A stretch of DNA of 64,000 bases from Oceanihabitans gracilariae (GTDB lineage Bacteria; Bacteroidota; Bacteroidia; Flavobacteriales; Flavobacteriaceae). A program made the translations under genes and the position numbers. Location: the NCBI RefSeq assembly GCF_042684485.1, contig NZ_JBHULM010000001.1, positions 248,001-312,000 of the forward strand. Reading direction: 5' to 3'. Positions 25,284 through 33,499 of this stretch are shown piece by piece; the stretch's first letter is position 1; each line of letters begins with the position of its first letter. The notes below the pieces were generated by a model. The model was not told the DNA's origin, searched no databases, and saw nothing but the letters and a program-made list of their open reading frames with translations.

Positions 25284-25327
25284 GTAACTTATGTTACTGA
25301 CTTCGGTGTTTTTCTAATGTACATTTG
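25284..25327 (+). promoter_or_regulatory. CRP/FNR-type site plus -7 box before the RND pump operon
   Basis: Perfect GTAAC-TTAT-GTTAC at 25284-25297 and TACATTTG at 25320-25327, 36 bp apart. Start expected near 25333, about 14 nt before the ATG of the TolC-type gene. Confidence 0.75.
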
Positions 25328-25346
25328 TACAGTAAATTAATGATTA

Positions 25347-26654
25347 ATGAAAAAGTATATTTATAAAGCATTGTTGTTTTCTGTCTTCACAATTTCTGTG
25401 CAAGCACAAAATTTAGTACCTATTACTAAAACGGATGTTTTGGCAAAAGTGAATGAAAATAACACTAGTATCAAGATTTCTGAAGAAGAATTCAATCAAG
25501 CTAAAGCAGACTACAGTCAAACTAACGCTGTGTTTTTACCAAACATTACTGCAAGCCATACAGGAATTGCTACTACAAATCCGTTAATGGCTTTTGGTTC
25601 TAAATTAAACCAAGAAATATTAACACAAAATGATTTTAGTCCTGCATTATTAAATGATCCTTCGCAAATTGAAAATTACGCCACAAAGTTTGAGTTTCAA
25701 CAACCATTAATAAATTTAGATGGTTTATATCAACGTAAGGCTGCCAAATCTAAAATGGAAGCGATGTCATTAAAAACAGCGCGCACACAAGATTATTTGG
25801 CCTTTGAAGTAGAAAAAGCGTATATGCAATTACAATTGGCTTATAAGGCAGTAGAGGTTTTAGAAAAAGCGTTAGAAGCAGCAAATGCCAATAAAAAATT
25901 AGCCGATAATAGTTTTAAACAAGGTTACCTACAACGTGCAGATGTTTTAAATGTAGAAGTACGTGTAACAGAAGTGCAAAACCAGTTGCAAGCAGCTAAA
26001 AGTAATGTGCAAAATGCATCCAATTATTTGTCTTTTTTAATGAATGATGACACTTATGTAATATACACACCAACCGATGCGCTAATGGTTGCTACGCTTC
26101 AAATAGAAGATAAAGAGGTTTCTAAAAATCGTTCAGATATTAAAGCCATGCAATTGGCATCTAATGCTTATGAAGCTATGAATAAAGCAGATAAAATGGC
26201 CTTTTTGCCAAGACTAAACGCTTTTGGTAGTTATGAGTTGTATGACGATCAAGTTTTTCAAGGGGATGCTAATGGATATTTGTTTGGAGCACAATTAAGT
26301 TGGGATATTTTTCAAGGTTCTAAACGCTTTGGAAAAGCGAAAAAAAGTAAAGCAGCCTTTGAAAAATCAAAACTAGAATACACACAATATGTATCACAAA
26401 GTAATTTAGAATTAAACAAAGCGAAGCGTGCTTTTTTAGATGCTGAAAATAAGTTGAAATTAACAACTTTAGCCTTAGAGCAATCGGAAGAATCTTTACG
26501 AATAAGAACCAATAGATTTAAAGAGGGTCTAGAAAAAACATCCGATTTATTAATGGCAGAAACCCAATATGCGCAGAAAGAATTAGAGTATTATCAAACC
26601 ATTTTTGAATATAATTACGCGCAAGCATACTTACAATTTTTAACTAAAGAATAA
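25347..26654 (+). CDS. TolC-family outer-membrane efflux protein (RND system)
   Basis: 435 residues, signal peptide ending near SVQAQ. OEP coiled-coil repeats: LAFEVEKAYMQLQLAYKAVEVLEKAL-type region (about 150-185) and LRIRTNRFKEGLEKTSDLLMAETQY (about 390-412). Outer-membrane channel for the RND pump encoded next. First gene of an operon that may run to the YeeE genes at 32958; the gap to the adaptor gene is 112 bp without a clear terminator. Confidence 0.9.
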   Translation: MKKYIYKALLFSVFTISVQAQNLVPITKTDVLAKVNENNTSIKISEEEFNQAKADYSQTNAVFLPNITASHTGIATTNPLMAFGSKLNQEILTQNDFSPALLNDPSQIENYATKFEFQQPLINLDGLYQRKAAKSKMEAMSLKTARTQDYLAFEVEKAYMQLQLAYKAVEVLEKALEAANANKKLADNSFKQGYLQRADVLNVEVRVTEVQNQLQAAKSNVQNASNYLSFLMNDDTYVIYTPTDALMVATLQIEDKEVSKNRSDIKAMQLASNAYEAMNKADKMAFLPRLNAFGSYELYDDQVFQGDANGYLFGAQLSWDIFQGSKRFGKAKKSKAAFEKSKLEYTQYVSQSNLELNKAKRAFLDAENKLKLTTLALEQSEESLRIRTNRFKEGLEKTSDLLMAETQYAQKELEYYQTIFEYNYAQAYLQFLTKE

Positions 26655-26766
26655 AAGAAAAATAAGAGCATTAGAACCAAGAAACAGCTTTGGTTTTCTA
26701 GAGTCTAAATGTATAAATAGTTTCACACTAAGCTTGTCTAAGTGTCTTAAATAAAAAACAATAACC

Positions 26767-27843
26767 ATGAAAAAAACATATACAATCCTAACACTTTCTG
26801 TAGCGCTATTAGTAGCAAGTTGTGGTAGTAAAGAAAAAACATCTGTTGTAGATAATACACCAGCAATTACTGTAAAAACCAGTCAGGTAGAAGCCAATAC
26901 TAATAATCCGTTTTTGGCAGTTAGTGGAAAAATTCAAGCTGCAAACAGTGCTGATTTAAGTACTAGAATGATGGGTTATGTGAATAAAGTGTATGTAAAT
27001 GTTGGTGATAAAGTACGTAAAGGACAATTATTGGTATCTATTAATAATGCCGATTTACAAGCTAAAAGAGCACAAGTAAACGCAAGTATTACCGAAGCAA
27101 CAGCTGCTTTTAATAATGCACAAAAAGATTATAATCGTTTTAAAAACTTATTTGCAGATAATAGCGCATCACAAAAAGAAATGGATGATATGACTGCTAA
27201 TTTTGAAATGGCTAAAGCGCGTTTAGAGTCTGCAAACCAAATGAAAAACGAAATAAATGCTCAATTTACCTATAGCAATATTACTGCGCCTTTTAGCGGA
27301 ACAATAACAAGTAAAAATGTAGAAGCTGGTAATATGGCAAATCCTGGAGTGTCATTAATAAGTATGGAAAAACCAGGAAATTTTGAAGTGATGGCAATGG
27401 TTCCTGAAACAGAAATTTCAGCTATAAAAAACGGTGTTTTGGTAGACGTTTTGGTAAAATCCATTAACCAAACCATTAAAGGAAAAGTGGTAGAAGTAAG
27501 TACTTCTGCCAAAAATACTGGTGGACAATATTTAGTGAAAATAGAATTAGATAAAACCGATGCTAATATTTTATCAGGCATGTTTACTACAGTGCAATTT
27601 CCTATAGAACGTAAAGCAACATCGTCTATGGTTTTAATACCAGCAGATGCTATTGTTACCAACGGACAATTATCTGGTGTGTACACAGTAAGTGCAAGTA
27701 ATACGGCGTTATTACGTTGGTTGCGTTTAGGTAGAACTTTTGGTGATCAAGTAGAAGTATTATCGGGTTTACGTGCAGACGAAGCTTACATTGTTTCTGC
27801 CGAAGGAAAACTGTTTAATGGTGCCAAAATTACAATTCAATAA
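26767..27843 (+). CDS. RND periplasmic adaptor lipoprotein
   Basis: 358 residues, lipobox LLVASC (Cys19). HlyD/MFP order: barrel-sandwich halves (MMGYVNKVYVNVGDKVRKGQLL and FSGTITSKNVEAGNMANPG), coiled coil between (about 100-160), beta barrel and membrane-proximal domain. Joins the RND permease to the outer-membrane protein. A weak terminator-like hairpin (27859-27884) and a repeat element follow before the permease gene, so read-through or a second promoter is needed for the rest. Confidence 0.92.
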   Translation: MKKTYTILTLSVALLVASCGSKEKTSVVDNTPAITVKTSQVEANTNNPFLAVSGKIQAANSADLSTRMMGYVNKVYVNVGDKVRKGQLLVSINNADLQAKRAQVNASITEATAAFNNAQKDYNRFKNLFADNSASQKEMDDMTANFEMAKARLESANQMKNEINAQFTYSNITAPFSGTITSKNVEAGNMANPGVSLISMEKPGNFEVMAMVPETEISAIKNGVLVDVLVKSINQTIKGKVVEVSTSAKNTGGQYLVKIELDKTDANILSGMFTTVQFPIERKATSSMVLIPADAIVTNGQLSGVYTVSASNTALLRWLRLGRTFGDQVEVLSGLRADEAYIVSAEGKLFNGAKITIQ

Positions 27844-27858
27844 CTAATAAGTCGCGTT

Positions 27859-27884
27859 AAGGATAGAAACGACATCCTTTTTTA
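27859..27884 (+). terminator. Weak terminator-like hairpin
   Basis: AAGGAT / ATCCTT stem (6 bp) with a 9-nt loop followed by a T run; may attenuate expression between adaptor and RND permease. Confidence 0.4.
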
Positions 27885-27898
27885 CTTAACAAATATGT

Positions 27899-27985
27899 TG
27901 TCATTACGAGGAGTGCAACGACGTGGTAATCTCCCAATCGATTAAGAGATTGCCACAGCAAATAAAAATTTACTTCGCAATGACA
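27899..27985. repeat. Palindromic intergenic element of the flavobacterial GTCATTACGAGG type
   Basis: About 87 bp with terminal inverted sequence TGTCATTACGA / TTCGCAATGACA and an inner inverted pair GTGGTAATCTC / GAGATTGCCAC. I recall closely similar elements scattered between genes in flavobacterial and other genomes, so this is probably a REP/MITE-like repeat, here inserted inside the RND operon. Only this one copy is present in the window. Confidence 0.6.
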
Positions 27986-28070
27986 GGTAAAAAAGATACA
28001 GTGTATAGCCTGTTAAAACGCCCAAAATATAAAGATTTCCATTGTCAATGGAATAAAAAAAGTAATAATT

Positions 28071-31000
28071 ATGAAAGAAGGAATCGCAGGTAAAATTGCC
28101 AAAGTCTTTATGCAGTCAAAGCTTACAGTGCTTTTAATGATCGTGTTTATGGTTGTTGGTGTGTACAGTTCGTTTTTAATTCCGCGTGAAGAAGAACCAC
28201 AAATTGATGTACCTATGGCTGATATTTTTGTTGGTTATCCTGGTGCAAGTCCTACCGAAGTAGAGTCGCGAGTAATTAAACCTTTAGAGCAATTAATCTC
28301 TAATATTAAAGGTGTAGAGTATGTGTATTCTACGTCTATGAAAGAGCAAGGTATGGTTATCGTGCAGTTTTATGTAGGCGAAGATATTGAACGTAGTTTT
28401 GTGAAATTATACAACGAAATTAATAAGCACATGGATCAAATGCCTGCAGGTGTTACGTTTCCGTTAGTAAAAACACGTGCTATTGATGATGTGCCAATGT
28501 TAGGATTAACGCTGTGGAGCGAAAACTACAACGACTACCAATTAAGCCAAATGGCACAAGAGTTAGAAGCTGAAATTAAAAAGGTAAACGACGTTGCTAT
28601 TACGCATAAAATAGGAGGAAGAGATCGTCAATTACGTGTGGTTTTAGATAAAGATAAATTGGCTGCTAGCGGTTTAGATTTCTTGTCGGTTTCTGAAATG
28701 ATTAAAGCAAATAATAGCCAATTAAGTGCTGGAAGTTTTGATAAAAGTGATACCGAGTTTTTAGTAAATACAGGTACCTTTTTAGCATCTGTAACAGATG
28801 TTGAAAATTTAGTTGTAGGTGTACAGCAAAACCAACCTATTTATTTAAAACAAGTAGCTAAAATTATTGATGGTCCAGAAGTACCACAAAACTACGTGAG
28901 TTTAGGTTTTGGAAAAGGTAGTGTAAAATCTGCCGAGTACAAATCGGAATATCCAGCAGTTACTATTTCTGTTGCTAAAAGAAAAGGTGCTGATGCTATG
29001 AAAATAGCAGAAGTAATTATAGATAAAGTAGACCATTTACGTACCAATTTAATTCCAGATGATGTACATGTAGAAATCACAAGAAATTATGGGGAAACTG
29101 CATCGCATAAGGTGTCAGAACTATTACTACACCTTATAGGTTCTATCTTTGCAGTAACCATTGTTGTTATGCTAGCTATGGGTTGGCGTGGTGGATTGGT
29201 CGTGTTTTTATCAGTGCCAATTACCTTTGCATTGACCTTGTTGAGTTACTTTATGATGGATTACACACTTAACCGAATTACTCTTTTTGCTTTAGTATTT
29301 GTAACCGGAATTGTAGTAGATGACTCGATAATTATTGCCGAAAACATGCATAGGCATTTCAAAATGAAACGACTGCCTTTTAAGCAAGCTGCTTTGTATG
29401 CTATTAATGAAGTTGGTAACCCAACCATTTTAGCAACATTTACGGTTATAGCTTCGGTTTTACCAATGGCTTTTGTTTCTGGATTAATGGGACCTTATAT
29501 GGCACCTATGCCAATAGGAGCTTCTATAGCTATGATTTTATCTCTTTTTGTGGCATTAACCATTACACCATATTTAGGCTATATTTTCCTAAGAGAAAAA
29601 GATAAAAAAGGAGTAGAAGAAAAACCTGAAAAAGCAGTTGAAGACACGCTTATTTATAGAGTTTATAACAAGTTTGAAAGACCTCTTTTAGAAAGCAAAG
29701 GAAAACGATGGTTGTTTTTAGGAGGAACTTTTGTAATTCTTATAGGAACTATGTTCTTGTTTTATACCAATTCTGTGGCTGTAAAAATGTTACCTTTTGA
29801 TAATAAGAATGAGTTTCAAGTTGTAATTGATATGCCAGAAGGAACTACGCTAGAACGTACAGGTGTTGTGGCGCAAGAAATTTCACAATATTTATCTACG
29901 CGACCAGAAGTAGTAAATTATCAAAATTATGTTGGTACTTCTGCACCAATTACATTTAATGGTTTGGTACGTCATTATGATTTACGTGGAGGCTCTAATA
30001 TGGCAGATATTCAAGTAAATTTATTAGATAAAGAATCACGTTCTGCGCAAAGTCATGATATTGCTAAATTATTACGTCCAGATATTCAAAAAATAGCAGA
30101 AAAGTATCATACCAATGTGAAGTTGGTAGAGGTGCCACCAGGACCTCCTGTTCTTTCTACAATTGTTGCAGAAGTGTATGGGCCAGATTATAACGAGCAA
30201 ATAAAAGTAGCAAATCATGTTCAAGATATCTTAAAAAACACAGCAGATGTGGTAGATATTGATTGGATGGTTGAAGATGATCAAACCGAATACCAATTTG
30301 AGATAAACAAAGAAAAAGCCATGTTATATGGCGTTGCACCACAGCAAATTGCATATACCATGAATATGGCCTTATCTAACAGAGCCATTACTAATTTGTA
30401 TGATGAAGATGCTGTAAACCAAGTTGGTTTAGTGCTTTCTTTAGATGAAAAAGAAAAATCTACCATTACTGATATTGCGCAATTAAAAGTAAAATCGAAA
30501 CAAGGTAATATGGTTCCTATTGCAGATTTGGTAAGTATAACAGAAACCACTTCAGCAAAAAGTATTTATCGTAAAAACCAAAAACGAGTAGTGTATGTTA
30601 TGGCAGATATGGCTGGAGAGTTAGAAAGTCCTGCTTATGCTATTTTAGGAATGGAAGAAAAATTAAAAGAAATACCATTACCTAAAGGCTATACTATTAA
30701 TGAAATGTATTTAGGTCAACCAGAATTTGAAGATGATTATACCGTAAAATGGGATGGAGAATGGCAAATTACCTTAGAAGTTTTTAGAGATTTAGGAATA
30801 GCCTTTTTAGGCGCCATTATTCTTATTTATATCTTAATTGTAGGATGGTTTCAAAACTTTAAAGCACCAATTGTTATGATGGTAGCTATACCATTGTCTT
30901 TAATAGGAATTATTCTTGGTCACTGGATTATGGGAGCATTCTTTACAGCTACTTCATTTATTGGTATGATTGCTTTAGCAGGAATTATGGTAAGAAACTC

Positions 31001-31265
31001 TGTGCTGTTAATAGACTTTATTAATTTAAGAATAGCAGAAGGTGTACCTATTAAACAAGCTGCAATTGAAGCAGGAGCAGTGCGTACTACACCTATTTTG
31101 TTAACAGCAGGAACGGTTGTAATTGGAGCATTTGTAATACTATTTGATCCTATTTTTCAAGGATTAGCAATTTCATTAATGGGAGGAACTATTGTGTCTA
31201 CAGTATTAACCTTATTGGTTGTTCCGTTAGTGTACTATATGATAGAAAAAAAGAACTATAAATAA
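28071..31265 (+). CDS. RND multidrug/HAE1-type efflux permease
   Basis: 1064-residue inner-membrane proton antiporter. N-terminal MQSKLTVLLMIVFMVVGVYSSFLIPREEEPQID, porter-domain sequence PGASPTEVESRVIKPLE, and the TM4 proton-relay segment FALVFVTGIVVDDSIIIAENMHRH with the double Asp. Length and the absence of Met-rich/CusA motifs put it in the HAE1 group, not the metal HME group. Substrate unknown; its sulfur-gene context suggests export of a toxic sulfur-related or organic compound (inference). Confidence 0.93.
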   Translation: MKEGIAGKIAKVFMQSKLTVLLMIVFMVVGVYSSFLIPREEEPQIDVPMADIFVGYPGASPTEVESRVIKPLEQLISNIKGVEYVYSTSMKEQGMVIVQFYVGEDIERSFVKLYNEINKHMDQMPAGVTFPLVKTRAIDDVPMLGLTLWSENYNDYQLSQMAQELEAEIKKVNDVAITHKIGGRDRQLRVVLDKDKLAASGLDFLSVSEMIKANNSQLSAGSFDKSDTEFLVNTGTFLASVTDVENLVVGVQQNQPIYLKQVAKIIDGPEVPQNYVSLGFGKGSVKSAEYKSEYPAVTISVAKRKGADAMKIAEVIIDKVDHLRTNLIPDDVHVEITRNYGETASHKVSELLLHLIGSIFAVTIVVMLAMGWRGGLVVFLSVPITFALTLLSYFMMDYTLNRITLFALVFVTGIVVDDSIIIAENMHRHFKMKRLPFKQAALYAINEVGNPTILATFTVIASVLPMAFVSGLMGPYMAPMPIGASIAMILSLFVALTITPYLGYIFLREKDKKGVEEKPEKAVEDTLIYRVYNKFERPLLESKGKRWLFLGGTFVILIGTMFLFYTNSVAVKMLPFDNKNEFQVVIDMPEGTTLERTGVVAQEISQYLSTRPEVVNYQNYVGTSAPITFNGLVRHYDLRGGSNMADIQVNLLDKESRSAQSHDIAKLLRPDIQKIAEKYHTNVKLVEVPPGPPVLSTIVAEVYGPDYNEQIKVANHVQDILKNTADVVDIDWMVEDDQTEYQFEINKEKAMLYGVAPQQIAYTMNMALSNRAITNLYDEDAVNQVGLVLSLDEKEKSTITDIAQLKVKSKQGNMVPIADLVSITETTSAKSIYRKNQKRVVYVMADMAGELESPAYAILGMEEKLKEIPLPKGYTINEMYLGQPEFEDDYTVKWDGEWQITLEVFRDLGIAFLGAIILIYILIVGWFQNFKAPIVMMVAIPLSLIGIILGHWIMGAFFTATSFIGMIALAGIMVRNSVLLIDFINLRIAEGVPIKQAAIEAGAVRTTPILLTAGTVVIGAFVILFDPIFQGLAISLMGGTIVSTVLTLLVVPLVYYMIEKKNYK

Positions 31266-31270
31266 TCAAT

Positions 31271-31338
31271 TTTCTCACAGATGTAGCAAGCTAATAGCAG
31301 GTTTATTTTCTGCTTGCCTTTGTTAAATCTGTGGGAAA
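31271..31338. repeat. Long imperfect palindrome between RND and PII-like genes
   Basis: Outer arms TTTCTCACAGAT (31271-31282) and ATCTGTGGGAAA (31327-31338), inner arms GCAAGC (31286-31291) and GCTTGC (31312-31317). Could fold in the operon mRNA and stabilise or terminate it; looks like another dispersed palindromic element. Confidence 0.5.
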
Positions 31339-31352
31339 CAAAAAGTAGAAAT

Positions 31353-31658
31353 ATGAAATTAGTCATAGTTACAGCAGTTGAAGCATTTCAAAAAGAGGTT
31401 TTAAATCTTTTTAAAAAAGCCAATATTCAAAATTTTAGTAGTTCTGATATTGATGGTTTTAAAAATGGTCCATCAATAGCCATGGCTTCTAGTTGGTTTC
31501 CTGGTGATGCTTTTGGTAATGAATCGCGTTTGTTTTTCTCGTTTGCCGAAGCCGAAAATATTGATACGTTATTCGGTTTAATACAAGAATTTAACGCAAA
31601 ATTAGAAACCAATAATCCTTTAAAAGCGGTTGTGGTTCCTATTGAAAAATTTATATAA
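31353..31658 (+). CDS. Small PII-like protein next to the RND permease
   Basis: 101 residues from MKLVIVTAVEAFQKEVLNLFKKANI, a beta-alpha-beta start like PII/CutA ferredoxin-type folds; the second half repeats it (ESRLFFSFAEAENIDTLFGLIQEFNAKL). No T-loop Tyr or other GlnB signature. DUF3240-type PII-like proteins encoded beside metal RND pumps are a precedent, so modulation of the pump or metal sensing is plausible. Start set at 31353; the upstream in-frame extension lies in the palindrome. Confidence 0.62.
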   Translation: MKLVIVTAVEAFQKEVLNLFKKANIQNFSSSDIDGFKNGPSIAMASSWFPGDAFGNESRLFFSFAEAENIDTLFGLIQEFNAKLETNNPLKAVVVPIEKFI

Positions 31659-31675
31659 ACTTAAAAAATAATAAA

Positions 31676-31885
31676 ATGTTAAATACATATTTTCGAGTTA
31701 TCGTTGGTACAATGGTATTACTAAGTGTGGTACTTACGGTTTATGTAAACCCTAATTGGATGTGGTTTACTGTATTTATTGGTGTTAACCTAATTCAGTC
31801 TGCCTTTACCAAATGGTGTTTATTAGAAACTATTTTGGTGAAATTAGGTGTAAAAAAAGAAGCTTCAGGTTGTAGTATAAAATAA
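31676..31885 (+). CDS. DUF2892 membrane protein
   Basis: 69 residues with two membrane helices (about 4-24 and 28-50), the DUF2892 pattern of the YgaP membrane tail without its rhodanese domain; ends with a Cys (SGCSIK). Such proteins accompany rhodanese, YeeE and SQR genes in sulfur-handling clusters. Here it directly precedes the two YeeE/YedE genes. Exact role not established. Confidence 0.8.
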   Translation: MLNTYFRVIVGTMVLLSVVLTVYVNPNWMWFTVFIGVNLIQSAFTKWCLLETILVKLGVKKEASGCSIK

Positions 31886-31907
31886 TAAGCAAAGAAGGCT
31901 TGTGGTA

Positions 31908-31930
31908 TATCCTATTTATTTAATAGGATA
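31908..31930. repeat. Inverted repeat before the first YeeE gene
   Basis: TATCCTATT-tattt-AATAGGATA, a perfect 9-bp stem with 5-nt loop. Position (centre 40 bp upstream of the -7 box at 31959) suits either an operator or a weak terminator for the DUF2892 gene. Confidence 0.45.
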
Positions 31931-31958
31931 AAATTTCTGTAAATTAGTTTGTAGCATG

Positions 31959-31998
31959 TATTTTTGCATTAAAAATTAGTTTATGGAATTTTTAATGC
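31959..31998 (+). promoter_or_regulatory. Internal promoter and start-codon hairpin of the first YeeE gene
   Basis: A -7 box TATTTTTG (31959-31966) overlaps the 5' arm of a perfect 12-bp inverted repeat GCATTAAAAATT / AATTTTTAATGC (31966-31977 and 31987-31998). The 9-nt loop contains the ATG at 31983. Read-through RNA from the RND operon would fold the hairpin in full; RNA started at the local promoter (near 31972) would carry only part of the 5' arm. Confidence 0.5.
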
Positions 31999-32537
31999 AA
32001 CCTTGGCCTTGGTATTTATCCGGTTTTTTAATAGCATGTACCATGCTTGTTCTCTTGTTAATGGGGAAAAAATTTGGAATGTCTTCAAACTTAAAGACTT
32101 TTTGTTCGGTGTGTGGAGCTGGTAAAGTGAGTTCTTTTTTTCAGTTTGATTGGAAAGCAGATCGATGGAATTTACTTGTAGTAGTAGGAGCAATGCTTGG
32201 TGGTTTTGTAGCTGCTAATTTTTTGTCTAATGGCGATATTCCAGCTATTAGTGAAGCTACAAAGGATTCATTAGCTTCATTACATATCTCGTCTGATAAT
32301 GAATATTTACCTAAAGAGTTATTTTCTATTTCCGCGTTAAGCGATATTAAAACTATTTTAATATTAGTGGTAGGAGGTATACTTATTGGTTTTGGAGCTC
32401 GTTATGCTGGAGGTTGTACTTCTGGTCACGCTATTTCTGGCTTAAGTAATTTACAGTTGCCTTCTTTAATTGCTGTAATTGGCTTCTTTATTGGAGGATT
32501 AATTATGATACACGTATTATTCCCTTTAATCTTTTAG
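31983..32537 (+). CDS. YeeE/YedE-family sulfur transporter, first half
   Basis: 184-residue inner-membrane protein of the DUF395/sulf_transp family. Conserved core RYAGGCTSGHAISGLSNLQLPS with the essential Cys, plus a second Cys pair in FCSVCGAG near residue 45. In E. coli and Spirochaeta the full-length YeeE imports thiosulfate; two-gene forms such as this one are common in sulfide/persulfide clusters. Seven bp before its partner. Start codon lies in the loop of a perfect hairpin. Confidence 0.87.
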   Translation: MEFLMQPWPWYLSGFLIACTMLVLLLMGKKFGMSSNLKTFCSVCGAGKVSSFFQFDWKADRWNLLVVVGAMLGGFVAANFLSNGDIPAISEATKDSLASLHISSDNEYLPKELFSISALSDIKTILILVVGGILIGFGARYAGGCTSGHAISGLSNLQLPSLIAVIGFFIGGLIMIHVLFPLIF

Positions 32538-32544
32538 TATTGTT

Positions 32545-32958
32545 ATGAAGCATTTAGTTTATATTCTTATTGGTTTTTTCTTTGGTGTAATTATGTACAA
32601 ATCAGAAGCTGCTTCTTGGTTTCGTATTTATGAAATGTTTCGTTTTGAATCTTTTCACATGTATGGAATAATAGGAACCGCTTTAGCATTTGGTGTTTTA
32701 TTTGTACAAATAATAAAAAGATATAATATCAAGTCTTTTGATGGTAAGCCAATTGTAATTCTTCCTAAAGAAAAATCATTTTCTAGATATATTGTTGGTG
32801 GAATTCTTTTTGGATTAGGTTGGGCTCTAGCAGGCGCTTGTCCTGGACCAATATTTGTACTTGTAGGTGCAGGATATTTACCAATTATTATTGTTTTACT
32901 CTCAGCAATACTCGGTACTTTTTTATATGGTTTATTAAAAGATAAGCTACCACATTAA
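32545..32958 (+). CDS. YeeE/YedE-family (DUF6691) sulfur transporter, second half
   Basis: 137 residues, four membrane segments, with the matching Cys motif GWALAGACPGPIFVLVGAG. Acts with the preceding protein as one transporter for thiosulfate or a related sulfur compound. Ends the sulfur block. Confidence 0.87.
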   Translation: MKHLVYILIGFFFGVIMYKSEAASWFRIYEMFRFESFHMYGIIGTALAFGVLFVQIIKRYNIKSFDGKPIVILPKEKSFSRYIVGGILFGLGWALAGACPGPIFVLVGAGYLPIIIVLLSAILGTFLYGLLKDKLPH

Positions 32959-33030
32959 TAATTTTCTTGTTTTATGTAACAATTTTTTGTCTTGTGCGTC
33001 TTATAAATATCAATCAATAATTCAATCATC

Positions 33031-33369
33031 ATGAGACAAGACAAACAACTTTTAGTTATTACGCACTTAAGCCAACTAATTACTTTAGTTACTGGTTTTG
33101 GTAGTTTAATAGTACCACTTATTCTTTGGGCTACCCAAAAAGAAAAAGTGCAAGAAATGGATGCACATGGTAAAAATATTATTAATTTTCAGTTAAGCTT
33201 AATTGTATACTGCATTATTTGTGTGCCATTAATTTTATTATTTGGCTTAGGCATTTTAGGCTTTATTGTATTAGGAATTATAGCTATTGTTTTTCCTATT
33301 GTAAATGCTATAAAAGCAAGCAATGGCGAAACACCAACATATCCTTTATCTTTTAATTTTATTAGTTAG
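33031..33369 (+). CDS. DUF4870 membrane protein
   Basis: 112 residues with the DUF4870 (Tic20-like) pattern: HLSQLITLVTGFGSLIVPLILW, then HGKNIINFQLSLIVYCIICVPLIL, and a last helix pair. Widespread small inner-membrane protein of unknown function. Monocistronic with a terminator directly after it. Only a half site for the CRP/FNR motif lies upstream and its spacing does not fit. Confidence 0.82.
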   Translation: MRQDKQLLVITHLSQLITLVTGFGSLIVPLILWATQKEKVQEMDAHGKNIINFQLSLIVYCIICVPLILLFGLGILGFIVLGIIAIVFPIVNAIKASNGETPTYPLSFNFIS

Positions 33370-33387
33370 TTAATTACTTAGATAAAG

Positions 33388-33418
33388 AAAAACGCAACCT
33401 GAAAAGGTTGCGTTTTTT
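33388..33418 (+). terminator. Terminator after the DUF4870 gene
   Basis: AAAAACGCAACCT / AGGTTGCGTTTTT stem, GAAA loop, T run. Confidence 0.9.
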
Positions 33419-33499
33419 GTTTTAGAAGAAAATAACTTGCTTACAGAAAAAAATAAATAAGGTTTCGTGATTTAATATTAAGTTTGTTAATTGATAGTT

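Noticed and set aside
28071..31265. A CusA-type heavy-metal RND pump
   Set aside because: No Met-rich metal relay motifs seen and the sequence reads as HAE1 type, despite the copper genes nearby.
32976..32989. GTAAC-AATT-TTTTG before the DUF4870 gene as another CRP/FNR site
   Set aside because: Only the left half matches and no -7 box lies 36 bp downstream.
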